From positions 164,148 to 228,147 of the forward strand of contig MU603936.1 in the NCBI GenBank assembly GCA_025201845.1: DNA of 64,000 nt, in the 5' to 3' direction. Within the stretch, counting starts at the first letter, position 1; each line of letters begins with the position of its first letter. The notes beneath the pieces were generated by a model that was not told where the DNA came from, did no database searches, and saw nothing but the letters and a program-made list of their open reading frames with translations. The position numbers were made by a program, and so were the translations under genes. Source of the stretch: Martensiomyces pterosporus (lineage: Eukaryota > Kickxellomycota > Kickxellomycetes > Kickxellales > Kickxellaceae). This document shows, piece after piece, positions 11,277-21,700 of this stretch.

Positions 11277-11426
11277 TCAGTGGTTGGAGGGCTTGATCCG
11301 CACAGACACAATTCCCTCGCAGTACTCCCTGGCGGTCAGATCAAGGGCAAGAGGCAGGGCGCCCTTCTCCTTTGCCAAGAGCTCCATCTGCGCCAAGGGG
11401 GCGCCGTGTTCTTCGAATAGGCGGTT
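11277..11426 (-). CDS. small unrecognised minus-strand ORF or exon
   Basis: A reading frame of 49 codons plus TGA, from a possible acceptor (TATAG, 11427-11431) or, from its internal ATG, encoding 36 aa (starting MELLAKEKGALPLALDLTAR). Codon use is GC3-rich like real genes here and the sequence does not look random. A TATAAATA word just upstream (about 11428-11435) could be a TATA box, in which case the internal ATG would be the start. Otherwise the stretch is the last exon of a gene whose earlier exons I cannot identify. No family recognised. Confidence 0.3.
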   Translation of the reverse strand, partial: NRLFEEHGAPLAQMELLAKEKGALPLALDLTAREYCEGIVSVRIKPSNH

Positions 11427-11982
11427 CTATATTTATATCCCAGCCAAGAGCGCGCTCCTCCGCCAGCACACCAATTGCTGGAGAAAGAGACATCTCTAAC
11501 GCAGGGTGTAACCTCAGAATAGACGGCGAGGCGAAGCGCAGCCTGTCCAAAAGGGCGGATAGTTTGGAATCTAGGCTGGCACTGTTTACAGCGAGGACTC
11601 GGCCCGCTTGCTGCCCGCCAGTAGCGCTTGCAAGAAATCAAATGGGGGGCTTGCTAAATACAAGCTAAAAGCTCATGCCCGCCCGTTTTCTCCACAACCG
11701 CAAACAGCTGCCGCCAGTCTGCCAGTCTTTCTTTCCTTCCGCTACACTCCTTCCGCCCCTGCACACGCTTTAGTGCTCCTCTATTTTGATACTCTATATT
11801 ATTTGCCTGCTCGATTCGCCGAATTGCACGCTCCTGCCAGCTCTTTTTCGCATCTTACTGCTAAAGCCCCTCACCCGCCGCTCTGTACTAACTCGTTGGC
11901 GAGACACGACCAGCCAGCCCTGCACGCGCGCGCCTATACACACAGCCACTAGTCCTAGCACCAGCGGATATATACGCATACA
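11427..11982. other. upstream region of first SSO gene
   Basis: 556 nt with a pyrimidine-rich plus strand from about 11690, typical of leaders in this genome. The ATG at 11983 follows a CACCAGCGGATATATACGC context. No other gene seen. Confidence 0.5.
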
Positions 11983-13404
11983 ATGAGTCGCGATAGGTTC
12001 CAGGAGCTCCAGGTCAGTACACAGCGCCATGGTCTCTAGCGGAGCACTGGAGCCATGATCCCCCTACCCTCAGTCTTCTCGTTCGTTTGTTTCCAAGCAA
12101 CTGAAACAAGTCTGCTAGACAGGAGACAGAGGGGAGGGCCGAGTCGGCGAGCACACGCCACTTGAAACCAAAGCATGAGTGCTGTGTCTGAGCGACGCTG
12201 GCGGGAAATGTGGGAGAGGTTGCGTACTATTCACAAACATGCGCATATGAATGGCATACTTGTGTAACTGATGTTTTGCCTCTTGCTGATTCGGTTCAAG
12301 TGTAGGGCTATGGCGAGCCAGCGGACACGGCGATTGAGCTTGGTGCTATTGATGCCAACAGGGCCAACACCAGCTACCCCGATGGGCAGTTCTTCCACCT
12401 GGTAAGCCAGCACGCTTCTTTGTTATTGTTTTTGGTTGCTGCCAAAGCAAGCGAACTGGGGGAGCAGAGGGCTGTGCGGAAAACGAAAGCAAGACCGTGG
12501 TTTGACCTGCTTTGCTACTGCACAAAGCGCCGATCCGCAAACACGACAAAGAAGAAAGCACATCGCCTGCCAGTGGTTGTTGCCATGCAGGCTGTACTGA
12601 GTAGCGTCTACACCCCCTGCATGTTCTCTTTAGTTGGACATGGCGAAAGAGCAGATGACACAGGTTGATGAGCGCATTGGGCAGATTGCTCATTTGCACG
12701 AGCAGGCGTTGACGGCCACCAGCGAATCCAAGCACAGCATGATTTCGCGGGACCGCGACCAGCTCGTCTCGGACACCAATGCGCTTATAGCCGAAATCAA
12801 GCAAAACCTGGATGTCCTGGAGCGCACATTCGATGATCCCACCGTCTCAAAGAGCCAGCGCATAGCCCGTGCCAGCCACCAACAGAGTCTGGCCAAGAGG
12901 TTCTCGGAGCAGCTGCAGAGGTACCGCCAGATGGAATACCAGTACTCGCAGCGCAACCGCGAGCGCTTGGAGCGGCAATACAGGATCGCCAGGCCAGATG
13001 CCACCGACGAGGAGATTAAAAATGCCGTGGAAAACGATCAAGCCGGGCAGGTGTTTGCCCAGTCGGTGATGCAGTCCAGCAGGGTTGGCGAGGCGCGCCG
13101 CGTGCTGCGCGATGTGGAGGAGCGGCAGGCGGACATCAAGAAGATCGAAAAGACCATCGGCGAGCTGGCCGAGATGTTCGTTGAGGTGTCGGATATGGTC
13201 AACCGCCAGCAGGAGATGATCGACAACATCGAGTCGGCTGTTGAGGAGACTCAGGGCAATGTCGAGACCGCGCACAAGGAGGTCAAGAACGCCATCGTGT
13301 ACCGCCTCAAGGCGCGGAAGAAGATTTGGATCATCCTCCTCCTCCTAATCATCATCATTGTGATCATTGTCGTCGTTGTCTACTTTAAAGTGATCAAGAA
13401 GTAA
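11983..13404 (+). CDS. SSO1: plasma-membrane t-SNARE syntaxin, tandem copy 1 (Sso1/2-like)
   Basis: Exons 11983..12012, 12306..12401 and 12634..13404, giving 298 aa; all introns are phase 0 (donors GTCAGT and GTAAGC, acceptors GTGTAG and CTTTAG). Exon 1 codes only MSRDRFQELQ. Exon 2 codes a variable N-terminal linker (…YPDGQFFHL). Exon 3 carries the Habc three-helix domain, the Qa-SNARE helix (IGELAEMFVEVSDMVNRQQ, zero-layer Gln in VNRQQ) and a C-terminal anchor of Ile/Val ending VYFKVIKK. This is the exocytic syntaxin-1/Sso type, acting at the plasma membrane with Sec9 and Snc. It lies head-to-tail with a close paralogue at 14168. The symbol is by family; the numbering is arbitrary. Confidence 0.92.
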
Positions 13405-14167
13405 GCACCGTGCGCGTTTTGGCCTTTTTATTGTTTGTCTTCGAACACCTGCGTATTCTCCCTCGACTTTCTACAGTTTACTTTTTCTCTTTTACTCGAC
13501 ATTGTTGTCCTTAGTTGAATAAAGCTAATTTTCGCCCATGCTCCTTAGCGCGCTCTAGCTTGCACGCAGCAGAGCCGTGTTTGGATGTGAGGCCAGACTG
13601 AGGGCGTTTGGGCAGCTCTATGTTGGAAGTGGATTTGCAGCCTGGCACTATGGGCGCAGCGATCTCCAAACACATACTGGTTAGTGCTGGCGAGAAGAGG
13701 ACAAGTTCAGGCTTTTGCGGCTCTTGCGGCTCTTGCAGTTCCTGGTTGTCAGTGTGCCAGAAGAAAACATGGCAAACAAAGAGCGAGCGAGCCATTTTCC
13801 CCCTTGGCAGCATCTGCCTGCCTGCCTGCCTGTTTGCAGCAGCTGCAACAGCAATGCAAGCACCAGGAAAGAAAACACGAAATAGGGGGGTGGAGGGATG
13901 GGAAATCAGGCACCACAAAGCTGCTCATTGTCTCTGCAGCCTTTCTCGGTTCTCTTTCTTTTCTCCATCTGTACACCACTTCCCGCCTATCTTGTAATAA
14001 ACAGTCTTGGTTTCTGCCTTGTACATTATCGCCTTTTCCTCCCGAAGGACACGTTTTTAACGACAAGCATCATTTCTGGCTCTCCGTGTCACAGGAATAC
14101 AGGCCTTTTCGCCGCATAACGACGGGTCATTTATTCACACACCATCTCAGCGTAGAAATTTGCTGCA
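13405..14167. other. spacer between the two SSO copies
   Basis: 763 nt containing the 3' UTR of copy 1 and the promoter/leader of copy 2. Pyrimidine-rich from about 13920. No gene or recognisable element besides the polyadenylation word at 13518. Confidence 0.55.
13518..13523 (+). terminator. AATAAA polyadenylation signal of SSO copy 1
   Basis: AATAAA within GAATAAAGCTA, 114 nt after the stop codon. The same 11-nt word follows the permease gene at 41678, which supports use as a 3'-end signal. Confidence 0.5.
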
Positions 14168-15682
14168 ATGAGCCGCGATAGGTTCCAGGAGCTGCAGGTA
14201 CGCAGGAACTACGCTGCTGTTGCCTTTTGAAAACGAATGCTGTGCTGTACGGCACACCCGCCTTTGCTGGCCGGAGCATGCCTTGGCGCTCCCCTGTGCG
14301 TCCTGTCTCAGCTTTTCTCTGTCCCTTGCCGGGAGATGCCGTGGCACGACGCTGTCTGCTGGGTGCCAGGCGCAGCCGATTTCTGTATGAGACAGCCTGC
14401 TGAGGACAGGAGAGAGACAAAAGGCAGGAGCAGGCCAAGAAGCAGTGTGCGAGATGGCGCCTAGTTATCGTGCACGCATCATGCACGCGGTTCTATTAAT
14501 AGTCCGTGCGCTTTTTTGGAGAATGAACGCCCACTACATTTGCCGCATCTCGCATGGCCTGCTTCCAAAATTAAAACAAAGTGTGTGCATGCGCGGTTTT
14601 GCTGGATTGCCAATCTCTTGTAGAGCCAGAGCCGGGGTCAGAGCCAGGGCGGAGGGTGGACAGAGTACCCGATTGGCGGCAACGACACTCGCATCGAAAT
14701 GAGCAACTTCAACGGGTACAGCCCTGGCGGCCACAGCGCCAGCGGTGGGTCTAGCGGTGCCACGACCGACGACGAGTTCTTTGGCCTGGTAAGTGGGACT
14801 GCAGTAAATGGACATGAACGCCGCACGCTATCCTTGCATATTGCGCGATGCTAACATGCCATGTGCACATTAAGCACGGAAAACGCGTGTGTTCTCTAGG
14901 TCGACCGCATTACCGATCAGATGTCGCAGGTGGACCAGCGCATCCTCCAGATTGGCCAGCTCCACGAGCAGGCCCTGAATGCGACGAGCGACGCGCGCCA
15001 CACGCAGGTGGCCAAGGACCGCGACCGCATGGTGGCCGAGACCAACCAGCAGATAGCCTCGATCAAACGCGACCTTCAGCAAATCGACCAGGTGCTGCAG
15101 AGGTCCGCGCGTGACCCCTCTGTGTCCAAGAGCCAGCAGGCCGCGCGTGCCAGCCGGCAGCAGGGGCTAGCCAAAAAGTTCTCTGACCAGCTGCAGAGAT
15201 ACCGCCAGATGGAGAACGACTTCTCCAGGCGCAACCGCGAGAGGCTGGAGAGGCAGTATCGGATTGCTCGCCCGGATGCCTCGGAGCAGGAGATCCAGAA
15301 TGCCATCGAGAGCGACCAGGCCGGCCAGGTGTTTGCCCAATCGGTGATGCAGTCCAACAGGGTTGGCGAGGCGCGCCGCGTGCTGCGCGATGTGGAGGAG
15401 CGGCAGGCGGACATCAAGAAGATCGAAAAGACCATCAGCGAGCTGGCGCAGATGTTCGTTGAGGTGTCGGATATGGTCAACCGCCAGCAGGAGATGATCG
15501 ACAACATCGACCAGGCCGTGGAGGACGCGCATGTCCAGGTGACGGCGGCTCACGGCGAGGTGAAGACCGCCATTGTGCACCGCAAGAAGTCGCGCAAGCG
15601 CCTGTGGTGCATCCTCATCCTGGTCCTCATCCTCATCATCATTATCATCATCATCATCTACTTCACTGTCATCAAGAAGTAG
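14168..15682 (+). CDS. SSO2: plasma-membrane t-SNARE syntaxin, tandem copy 2 (Sso1/2-like)
   Basis: Exons 14168..14197, 14624..14788 and 14900..15682, giving 325 aa. Exon 1 again codes MSRDRFQELQ, and both introns sit at the same positions and phase as in copy 1. Exon 2 is longer and unrelated in sequence (Ser/Gly/Gln-rich, starting SQSRGQSQGGGW, ending TTDDEFFGL). Exon 3 has the Habc bundle, Qa-SNARE helix (ISELAQMFVEVSDMVNRQQ) and Ile-rich C-terminal anchor ending YFTVIKK. Parts of exon 3 are identical at the DNA level to copy 1 (13081-13158 = 15359-15436; 13172-13232 = 15450-15510), which points to recent duplication or gene conversion. The N-terminal linker is the main difference and could set partner or localisation specificity. 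Confidence 0.92.
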
Positions 15683-15712
15683 GAACCAAGAAGTAGAAGA
15701 ACCAAGAAGTAG
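15674..15712 (+). repeat. short tandem repeat over the SSO copy 2 stop
   Basis: Three copies of AAGAAGTAG, joined by GAACC-type spacers, start at the stop codon itself. They look like slippage duplication of the last codons plus stop. The extra copies are untranslated. Confidence 0.75.
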
Positions 15713-16029
15713 AGCGGCGGCGGGACTGCAGTCTGCGGCATCCCCGACTCGCTCCTCCACCTCGCCTCTCCTGCGCCGCCATTTCCGCCAGCTGTTCCGC
15801 CTTTTCTCTCCGTTTCGTCCAACTCCAGCTGCGCATCTCCGGGCCCAGCGTGCACACGCATGCTGCCAGCAGGCGCCAAGCCGCTATCAGTGTTTACGTT
15901 TATTTCTTAAATGAAGGAGACAAATTATACAAGAGCGAAAGAAGCGAGGCGGGAAAGAGCGGCAAAGGCAAGCGAGCAAGGACGAGGCGAGGGTGGCGCC
16001 TTGAAAAGAAGGACGCCCCGCCAGTCTAT
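15683..16029. other. convergent 3' region SSO copy 2 / RNR2
   Basis: 347 nt between converging genes, shared 3' flank. No gene seen. Confidence 0.55.
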
Positions 16030-17112
16030 TTAGAAGTCCTCGTCGAGCTCAAAGACGTCGCCGCGGGCATTGCCCTGGGTGCCCATCATGACGCCGGCCT
16101 TCTGGTAGTCCGAGACGCGCTTCTCAAAGAAGTTTGTCTTGCCCTGCATCGAGATCATGTCCATGAAGTCAAAGGGATTGGCGACGTTGTACTTCTTCGG
16201 CTGTCCGAGCGCCACAAGCAGGCGGTCTGCCACAAACTCGATGTACTGGCACATGAGCTTGGCGTTCATGCCAATGAGCGACACGGGGAGCGCCTCCGAG
16301 AGGAACTCCTGCTCGATGGCAACAGCCTCCGAAACGATCTGCTCAACAACGTCGGCAGGCGGCGGGTTCTGGAGGTGGTGGAACAGGACGCATGCAAAGT
16401 CCGTGTGCAGCCCCTCGTCGCGGCAAATCAGCTCGTTGGAGAACGTCAGCCCCGGCATCAGGCCGCGCTTCTTGAGCCAGAAGATGGATGCAAAGGAGCC
16501 GGAAAAGAAGATGCCCTCAACGGCAGCAAACGCCACCAGGCGCACGCCAAACTTGGCCTCCTTGTTCTCGATCCAGCGCAGCGCCCAGTCGGCCTTCTTG
16601 CGGATGCACGGGATGTTGTCGATGGCGTGGAAGAGGAAGTTGCGCTCCTTGGAGTCGCGGATGTACGTGTCAATAAGAAGCGAGTAGGTCTCCGAGTGGA
16701 TGTTCTCAATCATCATCTGGAAGGCATAGAACGAGCGGGCCTCCGGGATCTGCACCTCGGTGCTGAAGTTCTGCACCAGGTTCTCGTTGACAATGCCGTC
16801 CGAGGCCGCAAAGAAGGCGAGGACGTACTTGATGAAGTGGCGCTCGTTCTCCGTCAGGCGGTTGTCCCAGTGCGCCATGTCCTGCGACAGGTCAATCTCC
16901 TCGGCGGTCCAGAACGACGCCTCGTGCTTCTTGTACATCTCCCAGATCTCGTGGTACTTGATGGGGAACATGACGAAGCGGTCTGGGTTGGGCCGCAGAA
17001 TGGGCTCGTCGGCCTCGATGGGGCGGCCGTGGAGAGACATCTGCTGCTGCTGTGCTTGCTCGGTCTTGGAAAGGACGGGCGTGGTGGTGGCGGTCGCGGC
17101 GTCAATGTCCAT
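16030..17112 (-). CDS. RNR2: ribonucleoside-diphosphate reductase small subunit (R2)
   Basis: Single exon, 360 aa, full length for class Ia R2. R2 carries the di-iron/tyrosyl-radical cofactor needed by the large subunit to reduce NDPs to dNDPs. Visible features: N-terminal [33 protein letters not shown] (first metal-ligand helix); [14 protein letters not shown] (Glu/His ligands and radical Tyr region); [31 protein letters not shown] (Glu/His ligands); and the C-terminal FELDEDF tail that binds the large subunit. The full metal-ligand set and radical tyrosine argue for the active Rnr2 form rather than a degenerate Rnr4-like one. The upstream region has Start-type boxes, consistent with S-phase expression. 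Neighbouring SSO copy 2 is convergent. Confidence 0.97.
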   Translation of the reverse strand: MDIDAATATTTPVLSKTEQAQQQQMSLHGRPIEADEPILRPNPDRFVMFPIKYHEIWEMYKKHEASFWTAEEIDLSQDMAHWDNRLTENERHFIKYVLAFFAASDGIVNENLVQNFSTEVQIPEARSFYAFQMMIENIHSETYSLLIDTYIRDSKERNFLFHAIDNIPCIRKKADWALRWIENKEAKFGVRLVAFAAVEGIFFSGSFASIFWLKKRGLMPGLTFSNELICRDEGLHTDFACVLFHHLQNPPPADVVEQIVSEAVAIEQEFLSEALPVSLIGMNAKLMCQYIEFVADRLLVALGQPKKYNVANPFDFMDMISMQGKTNFFEKRVSDYQKAGVMMGTQGNARGDVFELDEDF

Positions 17113-17310
17113 TGCAATGAAGGGGCCAGGGGATATACAGTCTACGAGGCTAGAAAGTGCGGTGTGTCTACTACAAGCGGAGGAGAGGAAGGCGAGAAGA
17201 GAACTGCTGTTGCTCCTTTTGGCCGTGCTGTCAGAGGGTGGGGTGCGAGGAGGGGATGCGAGAGTGCAGGGAACCTTTAGGGGAAGGAATTTACGCCCAG
17301 CCGGGCGCCT

Positions 17311-17506
17311 CTTTTATAGCAGTTTTCGGCAGCCGCGGTTCACGGAGCGGCAAGAGAGGGCAAACGCGAAACGAGGCCTGGCGCGAAAATGGAGCCCTGA
17401 CACGAAAATTTTCGCAGAAGCGCAAAGTGGGGAAGCGGGAGGAGAGAAAAGCAGCGAAAATGCGTCTTGTCCACGAAACAGCGCCTGTGGCCACTGGGCA
17501 ACGCGT
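17311..17506 (-). promoter_or_regulatory. RNR2 promoter: TATA box plus SCB/MCB cluster
   Basis: On the minus strand a TATAAAAG box lies at 17311-17318, about 200 nt before the RNR2 ATG. Upstream of it, within 142 nt, are four CRCGAAA-type (SCB) words read on the plus strand (17365-17371, 17382-17388, 17401-17407, 17472-17478) and a MluI box ACGCGT at 17501-17506. These are the known SBF/MBF binding sequences of fungal G1/S promoters, and RNR genes are classical targets. Site identity is seen; function is inferred. Confidence 0.7.
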
Positions 17507-17695
17507 TCTCGCCGCACGCGCCATTGGCTGGACCGCGCCAGCAGGTTTCACGTGTGGCTCGACTGGGGGAACCGGCTTTTCCGGTTCTCGCGGAACGATC
17601 GCGAGTGGGCGGGGGACAATTGTGCGCGTCAAACGCCCTTTATGCGCGCTCTGACACGTAGCTGCTTCTAGGCCTCAATCGGGAGCTGTTATTTC

Positions 17696-17714
17696 AAAAA
17701 AAAAAAAAAAAAAA
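17696..17714 (+). repeat. poly(A) tract, 19 nt
   Basis: Nineteen consecutive A between the RNR2 promoter region and the inverted repeat. Could be a nucleosome-excluding promoter element; nothing else distinguishes it. Confidence 0.85.
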
Positions 17715-17754
17715 GGATTGCGATTTTAAAAGCGCCAATTCAGGTTCAATTACT

Positions 17755-17935
17755 CTGCTCAGTCACTCACAGCACCAGCCGATGCTGCTGCGACACCGCC
17801 TCAACCAAGCTGCAAGAGCCCAGGCAACGGGACAGGTACAGCACGCAGCACGACCCCCGATTCAGCAAACGGCAGGGCATGCAACAGCTGCGAGAGCTGT
17901 CACCACCGCCACACTAACCAGGCCAGCTGTCTTCG
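17755..17935 (+). repeat. inverted repeat, left arm
   Basis: Aligns, with small indels, to the reverse complement of about 18150-18365. Shared words include ACACCGCCTCA, CAAACGGCAGGGCA and AGCAGGACCCCC/AGCACGACCCCC. Both arms read a similar Gln/Ala/Thr-rich peptide (for example QQTAGHATAA here and QQTAGQATAA on the other strand). No transposase or known terminal repeat was seen. Confidence 0.6.
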
Positions 17936-18149
17936 TCCAACGTGACCACCCAGCTTCTTCCGGCGGATCCAGCTAGACGCCTGGTCGAGAATGTAGCTAA
18001 ACAGGGCTGGGGAGAGAGGGGCGTTAGACCACCCCGCCTCGAGCCATGCGTGGTGTGGATCGGTCTGGCCAAGCTTCTGCCGAGTAGGGCGTGGCTAGGA
18101 GCATGGCCTTGGCTGCGGCTGCGTAGGTCTTGTAGTTCCAGTCCGACTG

Positions 18150-18365
18150 CTCTGCCATTGCCGGTCTGCCTAGTGCGGCGGGTGTGGCAGCTGTTGCTTG
18201 CCCTGCCGTTTGTTGGCCCGGGGGTCCTGCTGCGGGCTGCAGCTGTCCCGCTGCTTGGGCTCTTGTGGTAGAGCCCCTCGTGCCCAGCACTCTTGTGGCT
18301 TGGCTGAGGCGGTGTTGCGGTGGTATCGGCTGGTTCTTTGGTTGGTGCCGCGAGTGATCGGGTAC
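18150..18365 (-). repeat. inverted repeat, right arm
   Basis: Partner of the arm at 17755-17935, on the opposite strand and about 215 nt away. It has a roughly 25-nt insertion (GCTGGGCACGAGGGG-type sequence) relative to the left arm. It overlaps an unrecognised minus-strand frame of 139 codons (18170-18589, starting MRWYRKDAKDKEWPIV), so the arms may derive from a gene fragment copied in opposite orientation. Confidence 0.6.
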
Positions 18366-18783
18366 GGTGTTTGAGCTGGAGAGAACGCTGAGGAGGCATG
18401 GGGACTGGGCTTGAGTGAGCTAGATGCTGCACGTGTCCCGAGCAGCGTTATGGGCCAGCGAATGGTTTCATCGCCACTGCTATCGATTGAGCAGCACCTC
18501 GGACGACACAGCAGGATGCGGGGTTTGGTGGACGGAATGCGGACAATGGGCCATTCTTTGTCCTTGGCGTCTTTACGGTACCATCTCACGCGCTTTGGAC
18601 TTCTCTCTTATTTTCACCTATACTTTGTGTAATTTACGAGCTGTATTATAGACTGCTTCTCAAACTCAGCTAACTGCAGCAACAGCACTGGTGTCAAGAT
18701 ACCAGGGGTCCAACACCCTCCTCTCAAGCAGCAACTCTGGCAACACCCTCTCAAATATATCAGCACAGTGCTCTACAGCCACA
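18366..18783. other. upstream region of PFF1 with possible minus-strand gene fragment
   Basis: Holds the presumed promoter of PFF1 and the N-terminal part of the unrecognised minus-strand 139-codon frame (18170-18589). That frame reads EWPIVRIPSTKP and IDSSGDETIRW and could be a relic exon; I cannot assign it. The reading frame of PFF1 is open back to 18691 but without an ATG before 18784. Confidence 0.4.
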
Positions 18784-21700
18784 ATGCAGGGCCTCAGTCT
18801 GCCCCTTAGCCGCAGAAGCAGCGGAACGGCAGAGGAGGGCAGCAGCAGCAGCAGCACCCAGCAGCATGAACATGCTGGGGATGGTACGCCGGCCGTCCCA
18901 CCCAAGATGTCAAGGGCAGCAGGTTCTTGGTGGGTGGCCGTCTCGGCCATCTTTCTCCAGCTAGCGGCAGCCTCACTGCTTGTTCTCTTTGTGGCCAGCT
19001 CGCTCACCGTGTCCAGCACCTCGAGCTGGATTCTTGGCCGCGACGTGTCCTTAGGCGACTACATCTCGAGTGCACGCATCGAAAGAGCCCGTCTCAACAC
19101 CAGCATAGCCGGCGGCAGCGTGAAAGCCGGCCGGATTGCGCGCGACCAGGTGTTTGATGCCGAACGGGCACTAGACGACCTGGAGGAAATTACAAGGACC
19201 CCGCATTCGCTCAACGACCCACGCAGCATCCAAGTGCGCGACTACCTGCGCAAGACCATCCAAGGCATCATCGAAGGTTCGGCTGCAGAGTTCCACGACC
19301 CAACGGTGAACGGAACCACAGCCGAGTTCAGGGACGAGGGGTCGCTGGTGTACTGGGAAGACAGCTCGCTCATTGTCCGCGTTCCGGGAACCAGCAACCA
19401 GACCGAGTCGTTCCTAGTGCAAGCCCACTACGACGCCGTTCCGATCAGCTACGGTGCGTATGACGATGGTGTTGGCGTCGTTGTGTGCCTGGAGCTCTTG
19501 CGTAATCTGGTGCGCTATCCGGTGCGCAACCCCGTAGTAATCAACATTGACTGGGGGGAGGAGATCGGCTTGTTTGGCGCCGTTCTGTTCGCGCGCTTCC
19601 ACCCGTGGGCCGAGGATATCCGCGGATACCTCAACCTCGAGGCAGGTGGCGTTGGCGGCCGCGCGATGCTCTTCCGCGCCTCGCACCCAGAGCTGCTCTC
19701 GGCATACAAGCGTGCTGTGCAGAAGCCCTATGCCTCGCTTATTGGCAACGATGCCATGCGACTCGGGATAGTCCATTCAGACACCGACTTCAGCATCTAC
19801 ACTACCCGCTATGGTGTCCCCGGGTTGGATCTGGCATTTGCGGACCATAGAAACTTTTACCACACTTCGCGTGATAACGCCCGCCACGCAACCGTGGAGA
19901 GCGTGCTCAGCATGGGTGCGGCTGCGCTTAGCGTCACACGCGAGATTGCTGACTCTGCCACCATCCTCTCTTCGATCCCGCGGTCCTCCCGACTGCCTGA
20001 GCGCCCCACCGCCAAGCCGCCCACCTCTGGAAACGCCACTGCCTCTTCTCAGCATCATCCGGGTGTGCTTACGGCTGCCGACGAGTCGTTTGGCGCTCTG
20101 CGCGATGCTATCAGCATCCAGAATCTGCAGCACGTCATTGTGGCAAAGGGCTCCGTGGAGAACAACGCAATAGGCAACGCTGTGTTCTACGACATCCTGT
20201 CGCGCTTCATGGTCGTTCGCTCGTACACCTGCGAGCTGGGCCTGAACATCGCAACTGGCATTCTTGGAATCGCTTTGATCGTTGCGCTGCAGTTCCCATT
20301 CACTCGGCCGCTGCCTGCTAGAGCGTCGCCTGGGTCTCTCCCCGACAATCTCGCTGCACTCAAACCAGTGGAGCGGCTTGTGCTTCAGCTCGGGCGCGGT
20401 GGCTTCTTCAGTGGTCTGTTCGAGGGCCTTGGGGTTCTCCTGGCCTGCTACATCTCGGCCTTGTTCGGCTCGCTTGTGTTCACCGGGGTAATGGTCAACC
20501 TGGTGGCACCGCGTCTGGCCTACACGCATCTCTACTTGCAGCTCCTGCTGCAGTTCTCAGCCGCCGCCCTTTCCGCCACCTGTGTGCTGACTGCATGGGT
20601 GCGCAGATCGCGTCTGCCGGACATCGAGAGCATGGTCTGGTACTCGTCGGCTCTTTTGCGCTGCCTCGTCCTCCTGTTCGTCGTGGCGCCGCTGAATGCC
20701 AAGACGATCGGTCTTTTGTACCGCGAGCAACTGTATGCGTGGGCTTCTCTATCGGCTGTCGTGTTTACCGCGTTGATGGATCAAAGCACTGGTGTGGGCA
20801 AGGCGTGGCAAGCTTGGCTTGCTCGCATTGCTCCTGGCCGGTCTGGCCGCCGTGTCGCCGATGCCCCGTCGGACGGGGACGAGGAGCGGCTGCTGTCGCG
20901 TGCCAGCGCGAGCAGCAGACAGGAGAACGACGATGTCAGCACAAGCGACAATGCCGATGCATCGCATGACAGTGTGTTTGTCACGGGCACGCTCTACGCA
21001 TTTTCCATCCTGCGTCTGCTCCTTGGTGTATTCGTTCCGCTGGTGATTGGCGCTGACACGATGCTGCGCCAGCTGGTGGTGTTCAAGGACCACCTTGCTG
21101 ACGGATCACCCACTGCTGCTTGCCTTGGCATTGCGGCTCTGGATATTACCACCTTTGTTGTGTTCTTGGCTCCTTATGCGCTGAGCATCATGATTGATGT
21201 CGATCGCTACTGGCTTATCCACTACATCGGCGATCTGACTACTCCGTACATCCAGGCAGCTCTCCAAAAGTCAAGCCAGATCAGACCAGGCGGCCTGTTT
21301 CCGTCTGCGCGGTCGCAAATATCCCTGCGCACCAACCACGCGGAATCGCGGAGATCCATTGACACCGAATCACAGCACTCCTATACCGAGCAGGCACCGG
21401 ACGCCTCAGCGGAGAACAACGAGGCTGAGGAGTCCATAATCGTGCTGGGCTCCGGCGCACGCGCCAACAACGCCAGTGAGGTCAACAGCGTGCACAGCGG
21501 AGGCGCGCAGTCGAGTGTTGGGTCCAACGACGACGAGCTGGGCAGCAGGCCTTTGAGCACGTTGTACCGCAAACGCGAGTCGCCCGAGACCATTGGCGTG
21601 CGCATGATCTACGTGTGGACGCTCACATGGCTGCTCCTCTGGGTCGTCACCCAGCTCTCCACACTTGCGGGCGAGAGCTACGACCAAAAGGTGAATCCAC

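Noticed and set aside
10605..11420. 271-codon plus-strand frame
   Set aside because: Runs antisense over IPP1 exon 1 and its promoter; composition is not protein-like.
15850..17280. 476-codon plus-strand frame
   Set aside because: It is antisense to RNR2, whose protein is unmistakable; the open antisense frame is a by-product of GC-rich codon use.
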